Below, one piece after another: positions 1 to 5,226 of a stretch of DNA of 5,266 nt. The stretch is from assembly GCA_030667735.1 (NCBI GenBank), contig DAOUVG010000127.1:1-5266 (forward strand), in the 5' to 3' direction. The stretch comes from Dehalococcoidales bacterium. Lineage in GTDB: Bacteria; Chloroflexota; Dehalococcoidia; Dehalococcoidales; Fen-1064. Position 1 is the stretch's first letter; every line of letters begins with the position of its first letter. A program made the translations under genes and the position numbers. Under the pieces are notes generated by a model. The model saw nothing but the letters and a program-made list of their open reading frames with translations, did no database searches and was not told the origin of the DNA.

Positions 1-56
1 CATTACGGGCGGCGTATTAAGTTAGGTGGAAAATAAGTTATACAAAGGAGAGACAA
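1..56 (+). promoter_or_regulatory. Leader of the first SDR gene with strong Shine-Dalgarno site
   Basis: The bases AAAGGAG at 44-50 form a strong ribosome binding site six bases before a TTG codon at 57, and this decides the unusual start. The frame of the SDR has a TAA at 18-20 and no ATG or GTG between it and 57, so TTG is the only reasonable start. An AT-rich TATTAA at 15-20 could be a -10 box, but its -35 region would lie at or beyond the window edge, so no promoter is claimed. The first two dozen bases could also hold the last codons of an upstream gene (frame 2 stops at 23-25, frame 1 at 34-36), which cannot be decided here. Confidence 0.6.
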
Positions 57-923
57 TTGAAACTCGAAGGAAAAGTAGCGGTAGTTACCGGTGGAGCACA
101 GGGGATAGGCAGAGGCATAGTCCGTTGCCTTGCTGAAGATGGCGCGGATGTTGCCGTGATTGATATTGCTGGTGACCACGCCCGGAGCGCCGCCGATGAG
201 GTCAAGGAGATGGGACGTCGGTCACTTCCCGTAGTCGCTGACCTTACCGCCAGTGATGATGTGGAAAGAGCAGTGGCTGCCGTAATGGACTGCTTTGGCA
301 GAATTGATATCCTGGTCAACAACGTCGGTGGTATGAGAGGAGCACCGGAATCCCGGACCGAGCCGGCTCGCATAACAAACCGGACCGACGAAGAGTGGCT
401 GGGTTCCTACGAAATCAACCTCAAGCCGACGATTATCATGTGCAGGGCTGTTGTTCCCCACATGACAGCGCAGCAGAGCGGTAAAATAGTCAACATATCG
501 TCCATCTCCGGTCGACTGGGCGACTTCGGCAATATGCCCTATTCGGTGTTCAAGGCAGGTGTGATTTCCTTCACGTGGTCGTTGTCCCGTGAGCTGGCCC
601 CGAGCAACATCAATGTCAACTGTGTCTGCCCGGGGTGGGTCTACACCCCGCTGTGGGAGAGAGGGGCAACCGCAATGTACAATCTAATCAAGCAGGCAAA
701 GGAGTCCGGAGAAGAGCTTCCGGAGCGTTTTATTGGTGCGGAGATTGAAGGGTTGACGCCCGAGGAGTTCTGGCGGACACGTCTTGTTGAGCCTAATGCA
801 CCTCTCGGGAGAGAGCAGACCGCGGAAGATATGGGCCGGGCAGTGGTCTTCTTTGCTTCCGAGGACGCCCGCAACGTCACCGGTCAGGCCCTGAATGTTG
901 ACGGCGGGTACATATTGCGCTAA
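57..923 (+). CDS. Short-chain dehydrogenase/reductase (classical SDR, NAD-type)
   Basis: This 288-residue protein should be a soluble cytoplasmic oxidoreductase that interconverts a hydroxyl and a keto group with a nicotinamide cofactor. The Rossmann glycine motif TGGAQGIG is at residues 11-18. Asp36 closes the second beta strand, which in this family favours NAD(H) over NADP(H). The NNVGG motif is at 88-92. The classical catalytic tetrad is complete: Asn121, Ser149, Tyr162 and Lys166 (YSVFK). PGWVYTPL at 192-199 and a C-terminal GQALNVDGGY complete the fold. It is longer than the usual 250 residues because of an insert at about 97-112 and a large lid at about 200-245, which should shape the substrate pocket. 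It starts with TTG and is the first gene of a probable operon with the CoA-transferase and CMD-like genes, so a role in catabolism of a CoA-linked or carboxylic substrate is inferred. The fold and chemistry are secure; the substrate is unknown, and an annotation as FabG would be unsafe. Confidence 0.93.
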   Translation: MKLEGKVAVVTGGAQGIGRGIVRCLAEDGADVAVIDIAGDHARSAADEVKEMGRRSLPVVADLTASDDVERAVAAVMDCFGRIDILVNNVGGMRGAPESRTEPARITNRTDEEWLGSYEINLKPTIIMCRAVVPHMTAQQSGKIVNISSISGRLGDFGNMPYSVFKAGVISFTWSLSRELAPSNINVNCVCPGWVYTPLWERGATAMYNLIKQAKESGEELPERFIGAEIEGLTPEEFWRTRLVEPNAPLGREQTAEDMGRAVVFFASEDARNVTGQALNVDGGYILR

Positions 924-1001
924 ACCGTGAACATGAGAATAGTCCACAACTACTTATGCCTGCCTCGGGCATTCCTGGGAGACACATTTTACCAACATTG
1001 A

Positions 1002-1007
1002 GGGAGG
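1002..1007 (+). promoter_or_regulatory. Ribosome binding site that sets the CoA-transferase start
   Basis: GGGAGG lies five bases before the ATG at 1013. An in-frame ATG at 956 would add 19 residues, but it has no Shine-Dalgarno site, and the extra residues lie before the conserved N-terminus of the family. The later start is therefore preferred. Confidence 0.75.
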
Positions 1008-1012
1008 ACCAC

Positions 1013-2242
1013 ATGAACCAGGCGCTTGACGGTATCAAAGTCATAGATGTTTCACAGGTGGCAGCGGTACCGATGGCGGCCCGTCACCTTGCCGATTTTG
1101 GTGCTGACGTTATCCACGTCGAAAACCCGCAGACCGGGGACTCCTGGCGTGGTTTCCAGGCTGGCCTGGGCAGTGGCGGTGCCGGTGCCCCGTCTGAAAT
1201 CAACTATAACTGGGAGACCTATAACCGCAACAAAAGGAGCCTGGCGGTTGACCTCTCACAGGACGAGGGCCGGGAAGTAGTCTACCGCCTGGTGGAAAAT
1301 GCCGATGTCTTTACCACTAACCTGCGACTCTTCGAGCGAGAGAAGTTCAAACTGGGCTACGATGCGCTGAGCCAGTTAAACCCGCGGCTCATCTATGCTG
1401 GTCTGTCCGGTTACGGTAAGAACGGTCCGGACCGTAATGACCCGGCCTATGACTCTATCGCCTACTGGGCACGGTCAGGGTTGGGCTACCTGCTTGGCGT
1501 GCCCGGTACGGCTCCTCTAATTGACGGTGGCGGCATCGGCGATAACGTAACTGCACTCGGCCTGTTCGCCGGCATCATGACCGCCCTGTATGTTCGTGAG
1601 AAAACCGGAATGGGGCAGGAGGTTGACTTATCCCTGCTGAACGTCGGCTTCTACCAGCTTTCCTTTTTTATTGCCGGGGCGCTGACCACCGGATTGGACC
1701 TGGCCGACTGGCGGGTGAAATCGCGGGAGGAGGCACTGAATCCACTGACTCTCCCCTATGAGGCGAAAGACGGACGGTGGGTGCTGCTTGCCCTGCTTCA
1801 GCAGGAACGCTACTGGTCGCAGTTCTGTAAGGCGATAGACCGGGAAGACCTGCAGCATGACCCCAGATTCGAGGATTTCGAGATAAGGATGGAGAACTGC
1901 GCCGCTCTGTACCACATCGTGGAAGATGTCTTCCGCGAGAGGACTCTTGCCGAGTGGCAGTCGCGTCTGAAGGCAGCGGGACTGCCTTTCGCACCGTACC
2001 AGACTTTCGTTGAAGCAATCGCCGACCCGCAGGCCAGGGCCAATGACATGTTTGTCACCATTGACCACCCAACCCACGGTAACCTGGATGTCATCGCCAA
2101 CCCGATAAAGCTAAGCAAGACCCCGGCGACCCTCCGGACGCCTGCTCCGGAGTTCAGCCAGCATACCGAGGAAGTGCTTCTTGAGAATGGCTATACCTGG
2201 GACGATATTGATCGCCTGAAGTCGAAGGGTGTAATAGCCTGA
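1013..2242 (+). CDS. CaiB/BaiF family III CoA-transferase
   Basis: The 409-residue product matches the usual length of family III CoA-transferases (CaiB, BaiF, formyl-CoA transferase Frc), cytoplasmic enzymes that move CoA between carboxylic acids. The N-terminal block LDGIKVIDVSQ, then LADFGADVIHVENP and GD at residues 42-43, is the family signature. NRNKRSLAVDL follows at 71-81. The catalytic aspartate is probably Asp147 in PAYDSIAYWARSG, at the place where Frc carries its acyl-anhydride-forming Asp169. GDNVTALGLFAGIMTAL at 176-192 and GMGQEVDLSLL at 199-209 are also typical, as is the tail HTEEVLLENGY. No signal peptide or membrane span is seen. It lies 89 bases after the SDR gene and 49 before the CMD-like gene, all on one strand, so co-transcription is likely. 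In such a cluster it would activate an acid as its CoA thioester. Neither donor nor acceptor acid can be read from the sequence, and the family is highly paralogous, so naming it carnitine, bile-acid or formyl CoA-transferase is not justified. Confidence 0.95.
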   Translation: MNQALDGIKVIDVSQVAAVPMAARHLADFGADVIHVENPQTGDSWRGFQAGLGSGGAGAPSEINYNWETYNRNKRSLAVDLSQDEGREVVYRLVENADVFTTNLRLFEREKFKLGYDALSQLNPRLIYAGLSGYGKNGPDRNDPAYDSIAYWARSGLGYLLGVPGTAPLIDGGGIGDNVTALGLFAGIMTALYVREKTGMGQEVDLSLLNVGFYQLSFFIAGALTTGLDLADWRVKSREEALNPLTLPYEAKDGRWVLLALLQQERYWSQFCKAIDREDLQHDPRFEDFEIRMENCAALYHIVEDVFRERTLAEWQSRLKAAGLPFAPYQTFVEAIADPQARANDMFVTIDHPTHGNLDVIANPIKLSKTPATLRTPAPEFSQHTEEVLLENGYTWDDIDRLKSKGVIA

Positions 2243-2280
2243 TGGCGATAGTAAATAACTATGCTCAATACTGAGATACA

Positions 2281-2286
2281 GGGAGG
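2281..2286 (+). promoter_or_regulatory. Ribosome binding site of the CMD-like gene
   Basis: GGGAGG ends five bases before the ATG at 2292. It is the same strong type as that of the upstream CoA-transferase and supports this start. Confidence 0.75.
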
Positions 2287-2291
2287 TAGAG

Positions 2292-2831
2292 ATGGCACGC
2301 GTCGGTTTGTTGAATAAAGAGCAGGTTTCCCCATCATTCCGGGAGATGTACCAGAGGACTGAAGAGCAAGGCCGGGAAGTCCTCAATGTGATAAAGCTTA
2401 TAGCGAACTGCCCGCAGATGGGGCCGGAGTACTTTCGCTTTGCCGGCTCGGTACTCCGGGGAGAGAACGTCCCCATGAAGCTGCGGGAGCTGGCTACCTT
2501 GAGAGTGGGGAACCTCACCGGTGCCGACTACGAGTTCCTGCACCATACTCCCCTCGGTGTTAGTGCCGGCCTGACCCGGAAGCAGATTGACGAAATGGGG
2601 AACTGGCAGGAATCGTCCCTGTTCGACGAACAGGAGCGTATCGTGCTGCGCTATACTGATGAAGTTACACGGGACAACAGTGTTTCCGACCAGACGTTCA
2701 ACAAGCTCAGGGAGTTCTTCAGCGAGCACGATGTCGTTGAGCTTACCCTGGTTATCGGGTATTTCATCATGCTCTGCCGGATACTGGTTGCCCTGCAACT
2801 GGAACTGGAGCCTGGGTTCAGTCCGGACTAG
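2292..2831 (+). CDS. Carboxymuconolactone decarboxylase (CMD) family protein
   Basis: This 179-residue, all-helical protein belongs to the CMD/AhpD-like fold. The core is LRELATLRVGNLTGADYEFLHH at residues 64-85, followed by GVSAGLTRKQIDEM. It matches the family pattern of a helix with Arg-Glu, then a Tyr-Glu-(Trp/Phe)-x-x-His segment, giving Glu66, Tyr80, Glu81 and His84 as candidate active-site residues. A second helical part, FDEQERIVLRYTDEVT (111-126) and DVVELTLVIGYFIMLCRILVAL (147-168), is typical of the longer members. Only two cysteines occur (Cys40 and Cys162), far apart, so the CxxC of AhpD-type peroxidases is absent and an alkylhydroperoxidase role is unlikely. The family includes the true gamma-carboxymuconolactone decarboxylase and many members of unknown activity. 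As last gene of the SDR/CoA-transferase cluster it may act on a ring-cleavage or lactone-like intermediate, but that is inference. Family membership is secure, the reaction is not. Confidence 0.9.
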   Translation: MARVGLLNKEQVSPSFREMYQRTEEQGREVLNVIKLIANCPQMGPEYFRFAGSVLRGENVPMKLRELATLRVGNLTGADYEFLHHTPLGVSAGLTRKQIDEMGNWQESSLFDEQERIVLRYTDEVTRDNSVSDQTFNKLREFFSEHDVVELTLVIGYFIMLCRILVALQLELEPGFSPD

Positions 2832-2862
2832 CGCCTGGCTGCGTAAATCCGCGCAGTAGACT

Positions 2863-2875
2863 GGATTCTGCGCCA
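2863..2875 (+). repeat. Direct repeat, copy 1 (13 bases)
   Basis: GGATTCTGCGCCA occurs exactly here and again at 3181-3193 in the same orientation, 318 bases apart. Each copy begins a palindromic segment: the first leads into the CTCCG/CGGAG hairpin, while the second is partly inside a GCGCCATT/AATGGCGC hairpin. This suggests two members of one dispersed repeat family. Confidence 0.75.
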
Positions 2876-2879
2876 CCTC

Positions 2880-2893
2880 GCTCCGCTCGGAGC
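2880..2893. repeat. Inverted repeat GCTCCG/CGGAGC
   Basis: Six perfectly complementary bases on each side of a two-base centre (CT). The surrounding GGATTCTGCGCC before it and AGAATGACAG after it look like the ends of a known type of short intergenic palindromic repeat that has been interrupted. Confidence 0.6.
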
Positions 2894-2922
2894 ACCGCCT
2901 CTTCTGAGAGGGGCACCGCCTC
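2892..2922 (+). repeat. Short direct repeat pair GCACCGCCTC
   Basis: The ten bases GCACCGCCTC occur at 2892-2901 and again at 2913-2922, so the repeat unit is 21 bases with an 11-base spacer. It may be a small duplication inside the REP-like element that splits its left and right ends. Confidence 0.6.
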
Positions 2923-2980
2923 AAGAATGACAGAAGCCGGATGGAATCACTGGGGACACCCCCTTGCACCCTCGTTCTGG

Positions 2981-2995
2981 TCGAAGATTCTTCGA
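2981..2995. repeat. Palindrome TCGAAGA-T-TCTTCGA
   Basis: Seven bases on each side of a single central T are perfectly complementary. It sits in the same repeat-rich block, and no regulated gene starts nearby, so an operator role is not suggested. Confidence 0.6.
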
Positions 2996-3022
2996 ACAGG
3001 GTTGCCCCCTTTCTGAGGGGCG

Positions 3023-3047
3023 CTCCCTTTGGATTCCCCAAAAGGAG
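3023..3047. repeat. Imperfect inverted repeat CTCC-C-TTTGG / CCAAA-A-GGAG
   Basis: CTCCCTTTGG at 3023-3032 pairs with CCAAAAGGAG at 3038-3047 with one mismatch (C3027 opposite A3043), enclosing five bases. It is one of a series of hairpins in the gap between convergent genes. Confidence 0.55.
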
Positions 3048-3090
3048 AGAATAGGACGGGTGCCGTAGACAGGGCAAAGTGGAAAGTCTT

Positions 3091-3109
3091 AGAGAGGCAA
3101 AGCCTCTCT
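3091..3109. terminator. Perfect hairpin AGAGAGGC-AAA-GCCTCTCT, weak candidate terminator
   Basis: An eight-base perfect stem with an AAA loop is followed on the + strand by TTATTAAAA, a poor uridine tract. It stands 260 bases after the CMD-like stop codon, so it could at best end read-through transcripts. Its inner nine bases GGCAAAGCC recur in another hairpin at 3231-3239, which argues for a repeat family rather than a dedicated terminator. Confidence 0.35.
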
Positions 3110-3121
3110 TATTAAAACCCT

Positions 3122-3150
3122 TCCCCCTCTCCTTTCTAAGGAGAGGGGGA
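3122..3150. repeat. Strong 13-bp REP-like palindrome
   Basis: TCCCCCTCTCCTT at 3122-3134 is perfectly complementary to AAGGAGAGGGGGA at 3138-3150, with a three-base loop. It is the most stable hairpin in the window. On the - strand the stem is followed four bases later by TTTTAAT (3117-3111), so it could help stop transcripts from the sugar kinase, whose stop lies about 170 bases upstream of it. The pattern of C5-TCTCC/GGAGA-G5 flanked by ATAAAGGTGGTGAGGT resembles dispersed palindromes I recall from many bacterial genomes. Confidence 0.7.
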
Positions 3151-3180
3151 TAAAGGTGGTGAGGTTACCCAATTGTGTCA

Positions 3181-3193
3181 GGATTCTGCGCCA
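3181..3193 (+). repeat. Direct repeat, copy 2 (13 bases)
   Basis: This second exact copy of GGATTCTGCGCCA (first at 2863-2875) overlaps the left arm of the hairpin at 3188-3209. Confidence 0.75.
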
Positions 3194-3209
3194 TTTAGGA
3201 CAATGGCGC
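3188..3209. repeat. Inverted repeat GCGCCATT / AATGGCGC
   Basis: An eight-base perfect stem encloses a six-base loop TAGGAC. It contains the end of the second 13-base direct repeat, and CACCCTGAG follows shortly after, again typical of dispersed intergenic elements. Confidence 0.6.
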
Positions 3210-3224
3210 GTCACCCTGAGTTTA

Positions 3225-3245
3225 CCTGCTGGCAAAGCCGGCAGG
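3225..3245. repeat. Hairpin CCTGCTGGC-AAA-GCCGGCAGG
   Basis: A nine-base stem with one T-G wobble (3230 with 3240) and an AAA loop. The core GGCAAAGCC is identical to that of the hairpin at 3091-3109. It interrupts what looks like a single element, with CACCCTGAG on its left and CCGAAGGGTCTC on its right, as if the hairpin were inserted into it. It is the first strong structure met by sugar kinase transcripts, about 75 bases past the stop codon, but it has no uridine tract. Confidence 0.55.
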
Positions 3246-3318
3246 CCGAAGCCGAAGGGTCTCTACTCCCGGGACCTGTCGGTGTGTGTATGCGAGTGGG
3301 CACTGGTATTCCTTCACC

Positions 3319-4212
3319 TCACGGCAAAGGTGTGTCCTGTTGCCCCAGGGCGATAGCTCCCAGCACCCCGGCCTTCTGCCCGAGAGCAGGAAGAACGATG
3401 TAGCTGTCAGTCTCGTTGAGGAATTGTGGTACGGGTACATAGCCGCGTATCAACTCATGCACATTCTTCCTCACCATCGGTAGCAGCGATTCCTGTTGCA
3501 GGGCACCCCCACCGATAATTACCCGTTGTGGTGAAAGTGTGAAGATAACATTGACCAGACCGAGTGCCAGATACCTTGCCTCTAAACGCCAGGCGGGGTG
3601 GTCGGCGGGAAGGGTCTGAGGTGGTTGACCCCAGCGCTTTTCTATGGCAGGACCGCAGGCCAGCCCCTCCAGGCAGTCACCATGATACGGGCAACAGCCT
3701 GGATATGGGTCATTGACCGGGTCATGCGGGATGTACACGTGTCCCATTTCGGGGTGGGCCAGACCGTGTATCAGATGCCCGTTCACCATGCCGCCACCGC
3801 CGATTCCGGTGCCCACCGTGATGTAAATGAAGGTGTCCAAGCCCTGTGCCGCCCCCCATTTGTGCTCGCCAAGAGCGGCAGCATTGATATCGATATCAAG
3901 TAGCACCGGTACATTGAGAGCCTCCTGCAGTACACCGGCAAAGTTGGTGTGTGCCCAGCCTGTCTTTGGTGTGGTGGTGATATAGCCGTAGGTCGGTGAA
4001 TCAGGATTGAGGTCGAGTGGGCCAAAGGAACCGATGCCGATAGCTGCCAGGGGTTCCGGTTGCTCACGGAAGAAGGCAATCGTTCGACCGATGGTCTCGG
4101 ACGGAGTCGTTGTGGCAAAGCGAACCTCGGCACGCACATCATCGGGGCCGGTACCCACGGCACAGACGAACTTGGTACCTCCAGCCTCAATGCCCCCGTA
4201 CAAACTTCGCAT
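3319..4212 (-). CDS. ROK-family sugar kinase, fructokinase (ScrK/GmuE) type
   Basis: The 297-residue product is a cytoplasmic ATP-dependent sugar kinase, most likely phosphorylating fructose (or mannose) at position 6. [14 protein letters not shown] at residues 7-20 is the phosphate-binding motif in the form seen in ScrK and Gmu[12 protein letters not shown] and [13 protein letters not shown] at 58-86 are also characteristic of this subgroup. Asp108 in [11 protein letters not shown] is the likely catalytic base, and VGTGIGGG at 133-140 binds phosphate. HPEMGH ends in His158 and [17 protein letters not shown] supplies Cys174, His177 and Cys180, the probable zinc site. IIGGGAL and GQKAGVLGA close the fold. 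Length is normal. The ATG at 4212 is chosen because GGAGAG ends five bases before it; a GTG two codons upstream overlaps that site and is unlikely. It is transcribed alone, convergent with the CMD-like gene and divergent from the second SDR. Subgroup is confident, the exact sugar less so. Confidence 0.92.
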   Translation of the reverse strand: MRSLYGGIEAGGTKFVCAVGTGPDDVRAEVRFATTTPSETIGRTIAFFREQPEPLAAIGIGSFGPLDLNPDSPTYGYITTTPKTGWAHTNFAGVLQEALNVPVLLDIDINAAALGEHKWGAAQGLDTFIYITVGTGIGGGGMVNGHLIHGLAHPEMGHVYIPHDPVNDPYPGCCPYHGDCLEGLACGPAIEKRWGQPPQTLPADHPAWRLEARYLALGLVNVIFTLSPQRVIIGGGALQQESLLPMVRKNVHELIRGYVPVPQFLNETDSYIVLPALGQKAGVLGAIALGQQDTPLP

Positions 4213-4241
4213 AAACACTCTCCACGGTCTCTATATCCAAC

Positions 4242-4270
4242 ACTTTAAGTAGCCGCGGGGGTCTTGTCAA
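4242..4270 (-). promoter_or_regulatory. Sigma-70-type promoter of the sugar kinase gene
   Basis: On the - strand a perfect TTGACA (-35, 4270-4265) is followed after 17 bases by TAAAGT (-10, 4247-4242; four of six consensus bases). Transcription would start near 4235, giving a leader of about 23 bases that includes the GGAGAG ribosome binding site at 4223-4218. Spacing and location fit well; no operator palindrome is evident across it. Confidence 0.55.
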
Positions 4271-4300
4271 ACTGCACCATAAAGATATCCTCCGCTTTCC

Positions 4301-4326
4301 TTGACCTTGCGCATGTAGTGTATACT
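4301..4326 (+). promoter_or_regulatory. Possible promoter of the second SDR gene
   Basis: TTGACC at 4301-4306 and TATACT at 4321-4326 each match five of six bases of the -35 and -10 consensus, but the spacer is only 14 bases, shorter than the usual 16-18. If used with this spacing it would need an activator or bend. Transcription would begin near 4333 and leave a leader of about 140 bases before the TTG start. The call is tentative. Confidence 0.3.
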
Positions 4327-4473
4327 GGAAGATGGAATAACCGGTGCCGGAATGAGACCAGAGTGGTATAGTTGACGTGACGGTGGGATTAGACCGGCAA
4401 ACCCCGTGACGCAGTCCACATAGTTGAGCACCGGACGGCAGACGTCCAGGTACCCGGTATCGAGAGATTTGTA
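4327..4473 (+). other. Leader region upstream of the second SDR
   Basis: This non-coding stretch contains no supported gene; the only ATG frames stop within a few codons. It holds a tandem TGACG-TGACG at 4373-4382 with a third TGACG at 4407-4411, and a small hairpin GGACG/CGTCC at 4433-4447 about 26 bases before the start codon. A competing pairing of ACCGG (4430-4434) with CCGGT (4454-4458) is possible. These could be regulator or structure sites, but they are short and unproven. Confidence 0.3.
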
Positions 4474-5226
4474 TTGATAGAGGAATTTAACCTGACGGGA
4501 AAGGTGGCCATTGTCACCGGCGGTATTGGACGTGGCATTGCCATCGGGCTGGCCCGTGCCGGTGCCGATATCGTCATCGCTGCCCGCAACGAAGAAAAGA
4601 CAGGCCGCGTGATTGATGAGATTATCGGTTCGGGTCGCCATGGACGGGGTATCCGTTGTGATGTGCAGAGCCGCGACGATATCCAGACCACAGTTGATAC
4701 CACGCTGAAGGAGTTCGGCAGACTCGATATCCTGGTCAACAACGCCGGTATCTCCGCAGGCGGACCACCGCAGTCGATACCGGAGGAGACCTGGGACAGA
4801 GTGGTCGACACCAATCTCAAGTCAGCCTTTCTGTTCTCGCAAGCGGTATATCCGGCGCTGGTCGAATCGGGCGGTGGCAAAATTATCAATATCGGGTCGG
4901 AGTACTCTATCTTCGGCAGTGCCTCCGTTCTTCCCTATTCGGTGAGTAAGGGTGGCGTCATTCAGTTGACCAAGTCCCTGGCAGTGGCCTGGGCGGGCGA
5001 TAACATCCAGGTCAATACCATCATACCCGGATGGATACGGACCGATATGACGGCGCCGGTTATCGATAATGAACCCTTCTACAAGGGAATCGTGCAGCGT
5101 ACTCCGGCGGGCCGTTTTGCCGAACCGGAGGAAATGGCTGGCACAGCCGTTTTCCTTGCGTCGGCGGCATCCGATTTTATCACCGGCCAGAGTATTGTCT
5201 TCGATGGCGGGTATTCGATAGCATGA
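4474..5226 (+). CDS. Short-chain dehydrogenase/reductase with shortened cofactor loop
   Basis: This 250-residue protein is a classical SDR, a soluble NAD(P)-dependent oxidoreductase. The tetrad is present: Asn114, Ser142, Tyr155 and Lys159 (YSVSK). NNAG is at 89-92, PGWIRTDM at 185-192, and the C-terminus ends in DGGYSIA. Strand 2 ends in AARN (36-39); a basic residue here usually means NADP(H), unlike the first SDR with Asp36. The glycine loop is odd: residues 15-21 read TGGIGRG, so the family pattern TGxxxGIG lacks three residues, and the downstream helix (IAIGLARAGADIV) is normal. This is a nine-base in-frame shortening at 4516-4536. Whether the enzyme still binds cofactor normally is unclear. 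The TTG start is the only candidate in frame after the TAG at 4390; its Shine-Dalgarno (GAGAG at 4462-4466) is weak. It is divergent from the sugar kinase, and its substrate is unknown. Gluconate 5-dehydrogenase or FabG-like labels are possible but not supported. Confidence 0.9.
   Translation: MIEEFNLTGKVAIVTGGIGRGIAIGLARAGADIVIAARNEEKTGRVIDEIIGSGRHGRGIRCDVQSRDDIQTTVDTTLKEFGRLDILVNNAGISAGGPPQSIPEETWDRVVDTNLKSAFLFSQAVYPALVESGGGKIINIGSEYSIFGSASVLPYSVSKGGVIQLTKSLAVAWAGDNIQVNTIIPGWIRTDMTAPVIDNEPFYKGIVQRTPAGRFAEPEEMAGTAVFLASAASDFITGQSIVFDGGYSIA

Larger units (their letters stand above)
2832..3318. other. Hairpin-rich intergenic region between convergent genes
   Basis: This stretch of about 490 bases separates the end of the CMD-like gene from the end of the sugar kinase gene on the opposite strand. 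Short open frames occur on both strands, but none has a convincing ribosome binding site, domain or normal composition. Instead it carries at least seven inverted repeats and two direct repeats between 2863 and 3245, listed separately. Pieces such as GGATTCTGCGCC, AGAATGACAG and TCACCCTGAG resemble dispersed intergenic repeats I associate with Dehalococcoidia and some other bacteria; that is recollection, not a search result. The region most likely consists of accumulated REP-like elements and may provide transcription barriers between the converging units. Confidence 0.7.

Noticed and set aside
956..1012. Upstream ATG that would extend the CoA-transferase by 19 residues
   Set aside because: There is no Shine-Dalgarno site before it, while GGGAGG stands correctly before the ATG at 1013, where the family homology begins.
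1628..2118. Three overlapping open frames on the - strand inside the CoA-transferase gene
   Set aside because: All lie antisense to a full-length, well-conserved family III CoA-transferase and show no motif of their own.
2820..2856. Terminator directly after the CMD-like gene
   Set aside because: The AGTCCGGACT palindrome at the stop codon and the CTGCG/CGCAG pairing at 2839-2856 are short and have no uridine tract.
2334..3077. Long open frame on the - strand (247 codons) overlapping the CMD-like gene and the intergenic repeats
   Set aside because: It runs antisense to a well-supported gene, then through palindromic repeats, and its product shows no recognisable motif. It is a by-product of GC-biased codons.
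2863..3245. CRISPR array or insertion sequence
   Set aside because: The repeats are not evenly spaced, they differ from each other, and no transposase, terminal inverted repeats at the outer ends or cas gene is visible.
3156..3483. Small open frames on the + strand in and after the repeat region
   Set aside because: They overlap hairpins or the end of the sugar kinase, have no ribosome binding site, and show odd composition.
4267..4889. Open frames on the - strand over the divergent gap and the start of the second SDR
   Set aside because: They conflict with the clear SDR coding frame and carry no recognisable domain.
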